Below, piece by piece: positions 1-8,885 of a DNA stretch of 64,000 nucleotides (its first letter is position 1; the number at the start of each line of letters is the position of its first letter). The notes under the pieces are model-generated. The model was not told the DNA's origin and ran no database searches. It saw only the letters and a list, made by a program, of their open reading frames with translations. This DNA comes from Streptomyces chumphonensis (GTDB lineage: Bacteria > Actinomycetota > Actinomycetes > Streptomycetales > Streptomycetaceae): assembly GCF_014779715.1 (NCBI RefSeq), contig NZ_JACXYU010000002.1, positions 310,001 through 374,000 of the forward strand, in the 5' to 3' direction. The translations under genes and the position numbers were made by a program.

Positions 1-2
1 CG

Positions 3-458
3 TTCCTGCGCATGCCCTACCAGCGGGACGCCCTGGCCCGGCACGGCATGATCGTCGAGACGTTCGAGACCGCCTGCACGTGGGACCGGTTCGACGCGCT
101 GCACCACGCGATCACCGAGGCCGCGACCGGGGCACTGCGGGCCGTGGCCGGCGCGGGCGTGGTCACCTGCCGCTTCACCCACGTCTACCCGGACGGCCCC
201 GCCCCCTACTACGGCGTCTACGCGCCGGGACGCTGGGGCAGCACCGTGGCGCAGTGGGACGAGATCAAGGCGGCCGTCTCCGAGGCGATCGTCGCGCACG
301 GCGGCACCATCACCCACCACCACGCCGTGGGCCGGGACCACCGCCCCTGGTACGACCGGCAGCGCCCCGACCCGTTCGCCGCCGCGCTCACCGCCGCCAA
401 GTCGGCGCTCGACCCGGCCGGAATCCTCAACCCCGGCGTCCTGCTGCCCGCCCGCTGA
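3..458 (+). CDS. FAD-linked oxidase, C-terminal part (5' end outside window)
   Basis: The reading frame is open from the first bases, so the internal ATG at 12 is not a credible start; the gene begins upstream of the window. The visible 151 residues end with the C-terminal pattern of FAD-linked oxidases (LDPAGILNPG near the terminus). They also carry a His-rich ITHHHAVG motif, like the HHH segment of alkyldihydroxyacetonephosphate synthases. By family knowledge this is a FAD_binding_4/FAD-oxidase_C flavoprotein of the alkylglycerone-phosphate synthase type. The FAD-binding half is not visible, so the substrate cannot be judged. A D-lactate-dehydrogenase-like role is the main alternative. Confidence 0.8.
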   Translation, partial: FLRMPYQRDALARHGMIVETFETACTWDRFDALHHAITEAATGALRAVAGAGVVTCRFTHVYPDGPAPYYGVYAPGRWGSTVAQWDEIKAAVSEAIVAHGGTITHHHAVGRDHRPWYDRQRPDPFAAALTAAKSALDPAGILNPGVLLPAR

Positions 459-537
459 GCGCTCCCGCGCCAGGCCGTCCTCAAGGGGTGGATCCGGGGC
501 GTGTCCCCGATGCCCGGGAACCACGACTCCGTCCATA

Positions 538-565
538 TTCGGGAGAACAGCCGCTCTCTCCCGAA
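538..565 (+). promoter_or_regulatory. Inverted repeat overlapping the ribosome binding site of the esterase gene
   Basis: A perfect 9-bp inverted repeat (TTCGGGAGA at 538-546, TCTCCCGAA at 557-565, 10-nt spacer) ends on the GAAGGG ribosome binding site (563-568) of the following gene. It could be an operator or an mRNA hairpin hiding the site. The repeat is seen directly; its role is inferred. Confidence 0.45.
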
Positions 566-574
566 GGGATGCCC

Positions 575-1628
575 ATGACTCCGTCCACGCCCGGCCGTTC
601 ACGACGCCGCGCCCTGTCCTCACTCGCCGCCCTCGGGCTGGTGGCGTCCGCCGGTCCGGCCGCCGCCGCGCGGGCGACCACTCCCGCCGGGCCCCGCCGG
701 GCCCCGCCGCCCCCGGGTGGTCCGGGTGGCACGTGCCGGTGAGCGCCTCATCGATCTGACGCTCGACTCCCCGGCGCTCGGCGGAAGGGGCGCGGTCCGG
801 CTGCTCACCCCACGCGGCTGGTACCGGCGGCGCCACCTCGGCGCACGCTGGCCCACGCTCTACCTGCTGCCCGGGGGCGACGGCGACCATCTGTCCTGGA
901 CGGAGCACCACACCATCCACCGCCTGACGGACCTGCGGGACACCCTCGTCGTCATGCCGGACATGCCGCTGTACGGCTTCTCCACCGACTGGTGGAACCA
1001 CGGCGTCGGCGGGCCGCCCCGAGTGGAGACCTACCACCTGGAGGAGGTCATGCCGCTGGTGGAGCGGCACTTCGGCGCCGGGCAGCGGCGCGCGGTGGCC
1101 GGGGAGTCGCAGGGCGGCTTCGGCGCCCTCTCCTACAGCGCCCGCCGCCCCGGCCTGTTCCGTGCGGCGGCGAGCTACAGCGGCTACGTCCACCCGCTCC
1201 GGCACCCGCACACCGTCCGGGCCGGGATGACGTACCTCGGCATGGACTGGCTCGCCCTGTGGGGCCACCCGGTGCGGCAGCGCGCGATCTGGGAGGCGCA
1301 CGACCCCGTCCACCTCGCGCACCGGCTGCGCGGCCTCCCCGTCCACCTGTCCTGCGGCGACGGCCGGCTCGGGCCGCTCGACCCGCCGGGGACCGAACCC
1401 GACCCGGACATCCCCGGGCTGGAGAACCCCGACAACCCCTTCCCCGAGGACGTCTACTCCCCCACCGAAGCCATCATGCGGGAGGAGAACGAGACCCTGG
1501 CCGCCCACCTCGACCGAGTGGGCGCCCGCCTCAGCACGCACTTCCACCCCGGAACCCACGACCCCGCCTACTGGTCCCGGGAGTTCCGCAGGTCTCTGCC
1601 GACACTGCTCGCGGCCCTGCACGACTGA
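575..1628 (+). CDS. Secreted esterase (antigen 85/esterase D-like alpha/beta hydrolase), apparent frameshift after the signal peptide
   Basis: The ATG at 575 sits 6 nt after GAAGGG and opens a 55-codon frame with an obvious export signal: Arg-rich n-region (GRSRRR), hydrophobic core and AAAARA cleavage region. It stops at 742. The catalytic domain follows in the next frame, from about 717 to the stop at 1628, with the nucleophile elbow GESQGG, an LYLLPGGDGD strand/turn and a terminal GTHDPAYW His motif, all expected for the family. One extra base in the G/C-run stretch 680-735 would join the two parts into one secreted hydrolase. Either the gene is disrupted or the assembly has a homopolymer error. 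Without the upstream part the domain would start at GTG 717 and stay cytoplasmic, which is unusual for this family. Confidence 0.75.
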
Positions 1629-1945
1629 CCGTTCGGGCACCATGCGGTGACGCGACGGGAACGCGCCGCTCCGGTGCGCCCGCACGTCACCCCACCCGTG
1701 TGGGTCCGCCCGTTGACCACGTACGTCGGCTCGTCCCCTTCCGCGACCATCGCTCGCCGCACTGCTCCCGCACGGCCCACCAGTGCGACTGAAAGGGACC
1801 CCCGTACCGCCGACACGATCGGCCCGCCAGGCCCAACCGCCGGCGGGGCACAGGGGTGACCTCATCGGCGGGCCCGGCGCCGGACACGGGGACCTGTCCG
1901 GCGGTCAGCCACCGAGCAAGGGGCACATCGCACTCGGGAAACAGA
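1629..1945. other. Intergenic, no supported gene
   Basis: About 320 bases between the esterase and the tRNA terminator. Open frames exist on both strands, but they run into the tRNA or lack a ribosome binding site and family resemblance. I see no promoter or repeat worth naming here. Confidence 0.5.
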
Positions 1946-1971
1946 AGAACCCCAGCCGTGGCTGGGGTTCT
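1946..1971 (-). terminator. Terminator of tRNA-Leu
   Basis: Perfect 12-bp stem (1946-1957 with 1960-1971) and a 2-nt loop, placed just after the tRNA 3' end on the minus strand. It is followed there by a T-rich stretch, as in an intrinsic terminator. Confidence 0.85.
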
Positions 1972-1976
1972 CTTCG

Positions 1977-2064
1977 TGGTGTCCGAGGGGGGACTTGAAC
2001 CCCCACGCCCGATAAAGGGCACTAGCACCTCAAGCTAGCGCGTCTGCCATTCCGCCACCCGGAC
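1977..2064 (-). tRNA. tRNA-Leu (anticodon GAG)
   Basis: The minus strand folds as a class II tRNA. The 7-bp acceptor stem is GTCCGGG with CTCGGAC (one G-U pair), the anticodon stem CTAGC/GCTAG encloses loop TTGAGGT with anticodon GAG at 2031-2029, and there is a long variable arm and a GGTTCAAGTCC T-loop region. CCA is encoded (1979-1977). GAG reads CUC and CUU leucine codons; CUC is a major leucine codon in this kind of genome. A strong terminator follows directly. Confidence 0.97.
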
Positions 2065-2551
2065 CCGGTGCGTGCTCGCGCGGACAACGATACCAAGGTT
2101 TACGGGCGGGTCTCACCAGGGTTCACCGGGCTCACCGGCCGCCGTGCGGCGGCTACGCCCTGTCGACGGGGGCGGCACCGCGGGTGCGGGGAACGGGCCG
2201 GCGCGGCCTTCGTTCCGCACGCGAACAGTGTGGCCCACGTTTCTCCTGTTGCGGGGTTTTTGATGCGTTTTGCACCATGAGGGGTGGTTACCCGAATGGA
2301 GGCGTCCGAGGCGACAGCGATCCGCACCGATGCGGGCGGGCCTGCGGAACGCACTCCGGAGGAGGGTCGCTCATGCGGCACACGGCCGACGACGGGTCGG
2401 GCCGGGGGCGGAGTCGGACCGTCGCCGCGGCCGGGCTCCCGCCGGGCACGCGGTTCGGGCGAGCGGACGGAGCGCGATGAGGATTCCCCGGTTGGTCCGG
2501 GCCGCCGGCACTCGGCGGGCCCGGCGCAGGACACGCCTACGGAGGTATGAC
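2065..2551. other. Intergenic, no convincing gene
   Basis: About 490 bases between the tRNA and the DUF1469 gene. An 88-codon frame (2284-2550, GTG) ends 2 bases before the next ATG. Its third positions are much less G/C-biased than neighbouring genes, and its low-complexity product resembles no family I know, so I do not call it. No clear -35/-10 pair was found. Confidence 0.5.
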
Positions 2552-2911
2552 ATGGCGACATCGGTGGGCCCGTCCCCGGGCGGACAGGTGGACGTGGAGC
2601 GGCTGGTCCGCGAGGAGATCCGGCGGGCGAGGTCGGAACTCCGGGAGGACGCGTGGCGGGCGCGGAAGACGGCCGGACTCTTCGGCGGCGCCGTGTTCGC
2701 CGGGTGCATGGTGCTCTGGTTCCTCTCCCTGACGCTGATGTTCCTGCTGTGGGGCGCGATGGACCTGCGCTGGGCCGCGCTGATCGTCACCGGCGTGTGG
2801 GCGGTGGCCGGGGCGGTCCTCTTCGCCCGGGGGCGCCGGGAGGTGCGCGGGACGCCGTCGATCGAGCGGACGAGCGGGCACACGACCGAGACGTCCGAGG
2901 AGGAGTCGTGA
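2552..2911 (+). CDS. Phage holin superfamily 6 / DUF1469 membrane protein
   Basis: 119 residues starting at an ATG 5 nt after a full GGAGGT. The N-terminal third is charged (VREEIRRARSELRED). Two hydrophobic segments follow, at about 46-68 and 72-92, and then a polar tail ending TSEEES. Length, two-helix layout and motif fit the DUF1469/Phage_holin_3_6 family, cytoplasmic-membrane proteins common in actinobacteria with no settled biochemical role and often next to stress-envelope genes. The next gene, a PRC-barrel protein, fits that setting. It is not a lysis gene here, since there is no prophage. Confidence 0.8.
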   Translation: MATSVGPSPGGQVDVERLVREEIRRARSELREDAWRARKTAGLFGGAVFAGCMVLWFLSLTLMFLLWGAMDLRWAALIVTGVWAVAGAVLFARGRREVRGTPSIERTSGHTTETSEEES

Positions 2912-3061
2912 GGGGCGGGTCGCCGGCCCGCGCGTGACGGAGGAGGTGAGGGACAGGTCGCCGGTGCCGCCCGGGGGAACGCGGTCCGCGCGCCTGCCGA
3001 CCACGCCCGTGCGGGACGGCCCGGGGCGGGCTCATCCGTAACCACCCAAGGGAGCAGACAA

Positions 3062-4108
3062 GTGATCACACGAGACCAGATCCCCAGTGTGCTGGACCAT
3101 CCCGTGTACGCCTCCGACGGCCGCAAGATCGGCGAGGCCAAACACGTCTTCGTGGACGACGCCACCGGCGAGCCGGAGTGGGTGACCGTGAAGACCGGCA
3201 TGTTCGGCTCGCACGAGTCGTTCGTGCCCGTGCGGGACGCACGGACGGTCGAGGACCACCTGGAGGTGCCGTACTCCCGGGACAAGATCAAGGGAGCACC
3301 GCACGTCGACATCGACAGCGGCGGGCACCTCTCCGAGGACGAGGAGCACCGTCTCTACGACCACTACGGCATCGACTGGGACGCCCACTGGCGCAAGGCC
3401 AACGAGCCGGGCGCGGGCGGCTGGGCCGCCCGGGAACGCGGCGGCGCGGGCGGCACGGGGGCCGCGGCCGGTGCGGGAGCCGCCGGAGCGGCGGGCGCGG
3501 CGGGAGCAGCGGCGGGCCGCGGCCGGCACCGCCGGGGCGAGCCGGAGGAGCGGACGGCGCCGGGAACCGCCGGGGCCGACGAGATGCGTGGAAGGGGCGA
3601 CATGCGAGGACGCGACGACATGCGGGGACGTGAGGGCATGGGGGGCGGCACGGCCGGGGAGGGCGAGAAGCGGCAGCACGGGGAGCGTGCGCGGCGGGGC
3701 TCGGACGACGACTTCATGACGCGGTCCGAGGAGCACCTCGACGTCCACACCGAACGCCGCGAGACGGGCCACGCGCGGCTGCGCAAGTACGTGGTCACCG
3801 AGGAGGAGCAGATCTCCGTGCCGGTCCGCAGGGAGCAGGTGCGCCTGGAGCGCGAGCCGATCACGGAGGCCGACAAGGGCCGGGCGATGTCCGGTCCGGA
3901 GATCACCGAGGCCGAGTACGAGGTGACGCTGCACGAGGACCGGCCCGTGGTGGAGACGCGCGTCCAGCCCGTCGAACGGGTCCGGCTGCGGGTCGAGGAG
4001 ACCACCGAGAACCAGACCGTGCGCGGGCGGGTGCGCAAGGAGCGCATCGACGCGGAGTCCGACACGATCGACGAGCAGGGCCGCACGCGCGGCAAGCCGA
4101 AGCCCTGA
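3062..4108 (+). CDS. PRC-barrel and DUF2382 (YsnF/AvaK-type) stress-related protein
   Basis: 348 residues from GTG 3062, preceded by GGGAGCAG. Residues 1-90 form a PRC-barrel (typical start ITRDQIPSVLDHPVY, then DGRKIGEAKHVFVDD). Residues 120-160 are an Ala/Gly-rich linker, and 165-210 repeat MRGRGD/MRGRDD-like units. Residues about 215-335 are a DUF2382 domain (VVTEEEQISVPVRREQVRLERE). DUF2382 proteins are conserved and associated with stress tolerance, but their mechanism is unknown. The low-complexity linker may vary in length between strains. A pair of hairpins downstream marks the end of the unit. Confidence 0.88.
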   Translation: MITRDQIPSVLDHPVYASDGRKIGEAKHVFVDDATGEPEWVTVKTGMFGSHESFVPVRDARTVEDHLEVPYSRDKIKGAPHVDIDSGGHLSEDEEHRLYDHYGIDWDAHWRKANEPGAGGWAARERGGAGGTGAAAGAGAAGAAGAAGAAAGRGRHRRGEPEERTAPGTAGADEMRGRGDMRGRDDMRGREGMGGGTAGEGEKRQHGERARRGSDDDFMTRSEEHLDVHTERRETGHARLRKYVVTEEEQISVPVRREQVRLEREPITEADKGRAMSGPEITEAEYEVTLHEDRPVVETRVQPVERVRLRVEETTENQTVRGRVRKERIDAESDTIDEQGRTRGKPKP

Positions 4109-4116
4109 CCCCGCGC

Positions 4117-4139
4117 GCCGCCGGGAGCCTCCCGGCGGC
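4117..4139 (+). terminator. Hairpin after the PRC-barrel gene
   Basis: Inverted repeat of 11 bases (4117-4127 and 4129-4139) directly after the stop at 4108. GC-rich, no T-run, as is usual for Streptomyces terminators. Confidence 0.5.
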
Positions 4140-4150
4140 GGCATGATCCC

Positions 4151-4186
4151 GGTGGCGGGGAGGACCGCAAGCCCCTCCCCGCCACC
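4151..4186. terminator. Hairpin between convergent genes
   Basis: 13-bp inverted repeat (4151-4163 with 4174-4186, 10-nt loop) between the PRC-barrel gene and the convergent HAD gene. It could act on both strands. Confidence 0.6.
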
Positions 4187-4227
4187 GGTCGTCTCCGTGG
4201 GCGCCCGGGCGACGGCAGTCCTGCGGC

Positions 4228-4728
4228 TCAGGTGCGGCCCTCGTCCTCCTGCGCGGTCCGCAGGGTCGCGTCCGCGACGTCCGACACGGGCATCCAGTCG
4301 GCCTCGACCACCGAGAAGCCGGCCTCCCGGTACGCCGCGCACACTTGCGCGTCGTCGTCCACGACGACGGCGACGGTCCGCGTGGCGGCGAGTTCCAGGA
4401 GCAGTGCGCGCTTGGCCTCGCGGGCCGGCCGGTAGTCGCGGTTCCCGCGCATCCACAGGTCCCCGGCAGGCAGCCCGTGCGCGGCGAGCCAGCGTTCGGT
4501 GTCGCGGCGGCAGCGCTCGGGCCGGCCGGTGACGTAGCCGAGGTCGCACTCCTCGGCCCACCGCAGGGCCAGTTCCACGCCGGCGGCGAGCGGCGGGTCC
4601 TTCGGGGCCGCTCGGAAGAAGGCGTTCCAGTTCTTCGGCCGGCCGGTGAGGAAGTGCAGCCGGTGCCGGGCGTCGCTCAACGTGCCGTCCAGGTCGAAGA
4701 CGGCGACGGGGCGCTGTTCGGTGACCAT
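4228..4728 (-). CDS. HAD-superfamily hydrolase (phosphatase-like)
   Basis: 166 residues. HAD motif I is [10 protein letters not shown] (residues 9-18), motif II lies in GYVTGRPE, and the C-terminal VVVDDDAQV supplies acidic motif IV residues for Mg2+. The first Asp of motif I is the expected phospho-acceptor. Length and the [16 protein letters not shown] segments resemble the small phosphatase/polynucleotide 5'-phosphatase-like HAD proteins of actinomycetes; the substrate is not deducible. The ATG at 4728 was chosen because the frame upstream runs into the promoter region of divergent fdhD. Confidence 0.8.
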   Translation of the reverse strand: MVTEQRPVAVFDLDGTLSDARHRLHFLTGRPKNWNAFFRAAPKDPPLAAGVELALRWAEECDLGYVTGRPERCRRDTERWLAAHGLPAGDLWMRGNRDYRPAREAKRALLLELAATRTVAVVVDDDAQVCAAYREAGFSVVEADWMPVSDVADATLRTAQEDEGRT

Positions 4729-4819
4729 GCCGGGAGCGTACGCGCGGTCACGGGCAGGGCACGCCGTGACGGACAATGGTCGGCGTACGGGAAGCGGCGG
4801 TTCGACGGAAGTGAGCGCC

Positions 4820-5656
4820 ATGGGCCGGGTCACCGAGAGGCGCCGGGTACTGCGGATCCGGGACGGGGTGGTCTCGGCGCGTCCGGACACCCTGACCGCC
4901 GAGGAGCCGCTGGAGATCCGGCTGAACGGCGAGCCGCTCAGCGTCACCATGCGCACGCCCGGGGACGACTTCGCGCTGGCCGCCGGGTTCCTGGTCGGCG
5001 AGGGGGTGCTGGCCCGGCGCTCCGAGCTGGCGAACGTCGTGTACTGCGCGGGCGCCACGGACGACGGGTCCAACACCTACAACGTCGTCGACGTGCGGCT
5101 CGCCCCCGGCGTGCCGGCGCCGCGTGCGGGGCTGGCCCGCAGTGTGTACACCACGTCGTCGTGCGGTGTGTGCGGCAAGGCGAGCCTGGAGGCCGTCCGC
5201 ACGACCGCGCGGCTGCCGATGCCGCCGGACACCGCGCCGCGCGTCACGGCCGCCACCCTGAGCGCGCTGCCCGAACGCCTCCGGGCCGCGCAGCGTGTCT
5301 TCGACCGCACCGGTGGGCTGCACGCCGCCGCGCTGTTCTCCCCCGCCGGGGAGCTGCTGGACGTCCGGGAGGACGTGGGGCGGCACAACGCCGTGGACAA
5401 GCTGGTGGGCCGGGCCCTGCAGGAGGGACGGCTGCCGCTGTCGGAGGTGGTGCTGATGGTCTCGGGGCGGGCGTCGTTCGAGCTGGTGCAGAAGGCCGTG
5501 ATGGCGGGCATCCCGATGCTGGCGGCCGTCTCGGCGCCGTCCTCCCTCGCGGTGCGGCTGGCGGAGGAGAGCGGACTGACGCTGGTGGGGTTCCTGCGGG
5601 GGACGTCGATGAACGTCTACACCGGTGAGGCGCGCCTGGTGCTCCCCGGAGGCTGA
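4820..5656 (+). CDS. fdhD: Formate dehydrogenase accessory sulfurtransferase FdhD
   Basis: 278 residues. The family signature CGVCG lies at residues 115-119, giving the two Cys (115, 118) needed to pass sulfur from a cysteine desulfurase to the molybdenum cofactor of formate dehydrogenase. [14 protein letters not shown] and [10 protein letters not shown] are also family-typical blocks. ATG 4820 gives the usual N-terminus ([10 protein letters not shown]). No formate dehydrogenase gene lies in this window; the only molybdoenzyme, at 18.4 kb, is of the sulfite-oxidase fold. The 3' end overlaps the convergent transporter gene by 40 nt. Confidence 0.95.
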   Translation: MGRVTERRRVLRIRDGVVSARPDTLTAEEPLEIRLNGEPLSVTMRTPGDDFALAAGFLVGEGVLARRSELANVVYCAGATDDGSNTYNVVDVRLAPGVPAPRAGLARSVYTTSSCGVCGKASLEAVRTTARLPMPPDTAPRVTAATLSALPERLRAAQRVFDRTGGLHAAALFSPAGELLDVREDVGRHNAVDKLVGRALQEGRLPLSEVVLMVSGRASFELVQKAVMAGIPMLAAVSAPSSLAVRLAEESGLTLVGFLRGTSMNVYTGEARLVLPGG

Positions 5657-6678
5657 GCGGCCCCGGTCCGGGGTGTTCCGGGCCCGGGTGGGGCGGTGCG
5701 GGCGAGACGGCGGGCGAGGACGGCGCAGACGACGAGCTGCAGCTGGTGGAAGAGCATGAGCGGCAGCACGGCGAGCGCCGCGTCCGGCCCGAAGAGGACG
5801 GCGGCCATCGGCAGCCCGGCCGCGAGCGACTTCTTCGACCCGGCGAACATGATGGCGATCCGGTCCTCCCGGGCGAAGCCGAGCGCCCGCGACCCCCAGG
5901 CCGTCAGCGTCAGCATCACGGCGAGCAGCACGGCCTCGCTCGCGCCGAGGGCCGCCAGCCGTCCCGGGGTGAGCTCCCGCCACACGCCGTCGGTGACGCC
6001 CCGGCTGAACGCGGCGTAGACGACGAGCAGGATGACGCCCCGGTCCACCAGGGCCGTCGCCCCGCGGAGCCGGGAGACCCGGGAGATCCGGGAGACAAGG
6101 CGCCCGACGTGGCGCCGCAGGAGCTGCCCGGCGAGGAAGGGTCCGAGGAGCTGGGTGCCGAGCGCGCTGAGCCCGTGCGCCGAGAAGCCGGTGGTGGTGC
6201 CGATCAGGACGCCCGCCAGCAGCGGGGTGAGGACGATGCCGAGGAGGCCGGAGTACGTCCCGGCGCAGATCGCGGCCGGGACGTTGCCTCGGGCCACCGA
6301 GGTGAAGGCGATGGAGGACTGCACGGTGGAGGGCACGACGCACAGGAAGAGCAGGCCGTGCCACAGCTCCTCGGTCAGCACGTGCGGCACGAGCGGGCCG
6401 GCAGCCAGACCGAGGAGCGGGAAGAGGGCGAACGTGCAGGCGAGCACGGTCAGGTGCAGCCGCCAGTGACGCAGACCGGCGACGGCCTCCCGGGGGGCGA
6501 GCCGGGTGCCGTAGAGGAAGAACAGCAGCCCGACGCCGACCTGTGCGCAGGTGCCGACGGCCTCGGCGGCCGGCCCCCGGGCGGGGAGCAGCGCGGCGAG
6601 GGCGACGGTGCCGAGGAGCAGCACGACGAACGGGTCGCACAGGCGGAGCAGGCCGGACAGGCGGTGCGGGCGGGGCAT
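5617..6678 (-). CDS. Bile acid:sodium symporter family (SBF-like) transporter
   Basis: 353 residues with about ten hydrophobic segments and conserved SBF_like features: [17 protein letters not shown] near residue 55, [18 protein letters not shown] near 115 and the late [14 protein letters not shown] segment, a YfeH-type signature. It should be an inner-membrane secondary carrier; the substrate cannot be read from sequence. ATG 6678 was chosen, though GTG 6687 in frame is possible and neither has a clear ribosome binding site. The 40-nt tail-to-tail overlap with fdhD is seen directly. Confidence 0.85.
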   Translation of the reverse strand: MPRPHRLSGLLRLCDPFVVLLLGTVALAALLPARGPAAEAVGTCAQVGVGLLFFLYGTRLAPREAVAGLRHWRLHLTVLACTFALFPLLGLAAGPLVPHVLTEELWHGLLFLCVVPSTVQSSIAFTSVARGNVPAAICAGTYSGLLGIVLTPLLAGVLIGTTTGFSAHGLSALGTQLLGPFLAGQLLRRHVGRLVSRISRVSRLRGATALVDRGVILLVVYAAFSRGVTDGVWRELTPGRLAALGASEAVLLAVMLTLTAWGSRALGFAREDRIAIMFAGSKKSLAAGLPMAAVLFGPDAALAVLPLMLFHQLQLVVCAVLARRLARTAPPGPGTPRTGAAQPPGSTRRASPV

Positions 6679-6951
6679 GGCGGCCACTGAACCAGGCGGC
6701 GCGCGCCGCCCGCGGGCTTGTCCGGGGACAGAGATCGGTGCGGGTGGTGTGCAGATCCGGGGGACGGCGCCCGGAGATCTTCCGTGCGCGGTGCGACGAG
6801 GCCGTGCGCCGGTGGCCGAGCCGCCCGTATTCACCCCTACTGACCTGCGATGACCGCCTTTCCGGCGCCGGGTTGATCGGGTACGGTCGGCCTCGCCGTG
6901 CGCGCCGGTACACCCCCCACCCGCCGCACGGGCACCGAGGAGGACGGCTTC

Positions 6952-8781
6952 TTGCGCGAGATCTCGGCCCCGGCCGTGGCGTCGGCACCGCCGGTGGGCG
7001 GGCTGGCCGACTCCGTGTTCAGCCGTGCCGAGGCCGACCCCGAGGCGCCCCTGCTGGCCCGCAAGGACGCCGCCGGGCTGTGGCGGGACGTGAGCGCCGC
7101 GACCTTCCGGGACGAGGTGGTGGCGGTGGCGAAGGGGCTGCTGGCCGAGGGCGTCCGGTTCGGGGACCGGGTCGGGCTGATGTGCCGGACGCGGTACGAG
7201 TGGACGCTGCTGGACTTCGCCCTGTGGTCCGTGGGCGCCCAGCCGGTGCCGCTCTACCCGACCTCGTCGGCCCGGCAGGTGGCGTGGATCCTGCACGACG
7301 CCGACGCGAGCGCCGTGGTCGTCGAGCACGAGGACCACGCGATGACGGTCGGCTCGGTGCTCGACCGGCTGCCGGGGCTGAAGCGGCTGTGGCAGATCGA
7401 CGCCGGAGCCGAGGCGTACCTCCGTGAGGCGGGTGCCCACCTGCCGGACTCCCTGGTGGAGCGGCACCGGATGGCTCTGACGCCGGACACCGCCGCGACC
7501 ATCCTCTACACCTCCGGCACGACCGGGCGGCCGAAGGGCTGCGTCCTCTCGCACGGCAACTTCATGTCCCAGTGCGACAACATGCTCGGTGCGTACGAGA
7601 AGGTCGTCCGACCACGGCCGTCGGAGCAGCCGGCGACGCTGCTCTTTCTTCCGCTGTCCCACGTGTTCGGACGGATGGTGCAGGTGGCCGCCGTGCGCGG
7701 GGGCGTGAAGCTGGGCCACCAGCCGGCGCTGAGCGCGGCGGAGCTGCTGCCGGACCTCGCCGCGTTCCGGCCGGACTTCTTCCTCGCGGTCCCCTACGTG
7801 CTGGAGCGGCTGTTCCACTCCGCGCGGCGGCGGGCCGAGCGCGAGGGGCGGCTGACGGCCTTCGACCGGGCCGTGGACGTGGCCGTGCGGTACGCGGAGG
7901 CCGTCGAGGCGCGGGCCTTCGGAGAGGGCCCCGGACCGAGCGCCGGTCTGCGGCTCCAGCACCAGCTCTTCGACCGGCTGGTGTACGCCCGCTTCCGGGA
8001 GGCGCTGGGCGGCCGCTGCGCCTCGGTGATGTCGGGCGGCTCGGCGCTGGAGCGGCGGCTGGGGCTGTTCTTCGACGGGGCGGGCATCCGCGTCTACGAG
8101 GGGTACGGTCTGACGGAGACGACGGGCGCGGCGGTGGCCAACCCGCCGGGACGCACCCGCTTCGGGACGGTCGGCACGCCGGTTCCGGGGGCGTCGGTGC
8201 ACGTGGCGGACGACGGGGAGGTGTGGCTGCACGGTGGTCAGGTCTTCGCGGGGTACCACAACGACCCGCCGGGAGGCGGGGAGACCCGCTACGAGGGCTG
8301 GCTGGCCACCGGCGACCTCGGCCACCTGGACGAGAACGGCTACCTGACCCTCACCGGGCGGAAGAAGGACATCCTGGTGACCTCCGGCGGCAAGAGCGTC
8401 TCCCCGGGCCCCCTGGAGGACCGGGTGCGCGCTCATCCGCTCGTGGCGCACTGCGTCGTCGTCGGCGACGACCGGCCCTTCGTGGCGGCGCTGGTCACCC
8501 TGGACCCGGAGGCGGTGGCGCACTGGCTGGCGCTGCGCCACAAGCCCGCGCTCGGCCCGCGGGAGGTGCTGCGCGACGCGGAGCTGGAGGCCGAGGTGCG
8601 GCGGGCCGTGCTGGCGGCCAACACGGCCGTCTCGCAGGCCGAGTCGATCCGCGCCTTCCGCGTACTGGGCACGCAGTTCACGGAGGAGAGCGGACTGCTG
8701 ACGCCGTCCCTGAAGGTCAGGAGAACGGCGGTGGAACGCACGTTCGCCGCCGACATCGAGGCGATGTACGGGAGCCGGTGA
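6952..8781 (+). CDS. Long-chain fatty-acid-CoA ligase (AMP-dependent synthetase)
   Basis: 609 residues from TTG 6952, which lies 7 nt after GAGGAGGA and yields the conserved beginning MREISAPA. The upstream GTG (6898) gives an unlike N-terminus. The P-loop YTSGTTGRPKG is at about 186-196, the A5 motif YEGYGLTETTG near 385 and the A8 motif GRKKDILVTSGGK at 469 on. It should activate fatty acids through an acyl-adenylate to acyl-CoA, in the cytoplasm or at the membrane face. Overall layout follows the FadD15-like long-chain subfamily. It stands alone transcriptionally. Confidence 0.93.
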   Translation: MREISAPAVASAPPVGGLADSVFSRAEADPEAPLLARKDAAGLWRDVSAATFRDEVVAVAKGLLAEGVRFGDRVGLMCRTRYEWTLLDFALWSVGAQPVPLYPTSSARQVAWILHDADASAVVVEHEDHAMTVGSVLDRLPGLKRLWQIDAGAEAYLREAGAHLPDSLVERHRMALTPDTAATILYTSGTTGRPKGCVLSHGNFMSQCDNMLGAYEKVVRPRPSEQPATLLFLPLSHVFGRMVQVAAVRGGVKLGHQPALSAAELLPDLAAFRPDFFLAVPYVLERLFHSARRRAEREGRLTAFDRAVDVAVRYAEAVEARAFGEGPGPSAGLRLQHQLFDRLVYARFREALGGRCASVMSGGSALERRLGLFFDGAGIRVYEGYGLTETTGAAVANPPGRTRFGTVGTPVPGASVHVADDGEVWLHGGQVFAGYHNDPPGGGETRYEGWLATGDLGHLDENGYLTLTGRKKDILVTSGGKSVSPGPLEDRVRAHPLVAHCVVVGDDRPFVAALVTLDPEAVAHWLALRHKPALGPREVLRDAELEAEVRRAVLAANTAVSQAESIRAFRVLGTQFTEESGLLTPSLKVRRTAVERTFAADIEAMYGSR

Positions 8782-8800
8782 GCATCACCCGCGGCCGCGC

Positions 8801-8827
8801 GGGAATGCGTGGAGGGAACCGGATGTT
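8801..8827 (+). promoter_or_regulatory. Sigma-R-like promoter of the aldo/keto reductase gene
   Basis: GGGAAT at 8801-8806, exactly 18 nt, then GTT at 8825-8827. This is the published pattern for Streptomyces SigR promoters (GGAAT-N18/19-GTT). It lies about 60 nt before the AKR start with no gene between. Confidence 0.6.
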
Positions 8828-8885
8828 GTTGCTCCGGTAGAGACACGCACAGACCCTGACGGACGAGGTAAGGATTCTCCGCTCG

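Noticed and set aside
1687..2028. Minus-strand ORF of 113 codons
   Set aside because: It runs into the tRNA-Leu gene and its terminator; tRNA-derived open frames of this kind are a common artefact.
2284..2550. 88-codon ORF ending 2 nt before the DUF1469 start
   Set aside because: Third-position bias is weak compared with neighbours, the product is low complexity, and no family resemblance is seen.
2552..2911. Phage holin suggesting a prophage
   Set aside because: The family name is historical. No other phage genes, attachment sites or lysis genes are present.
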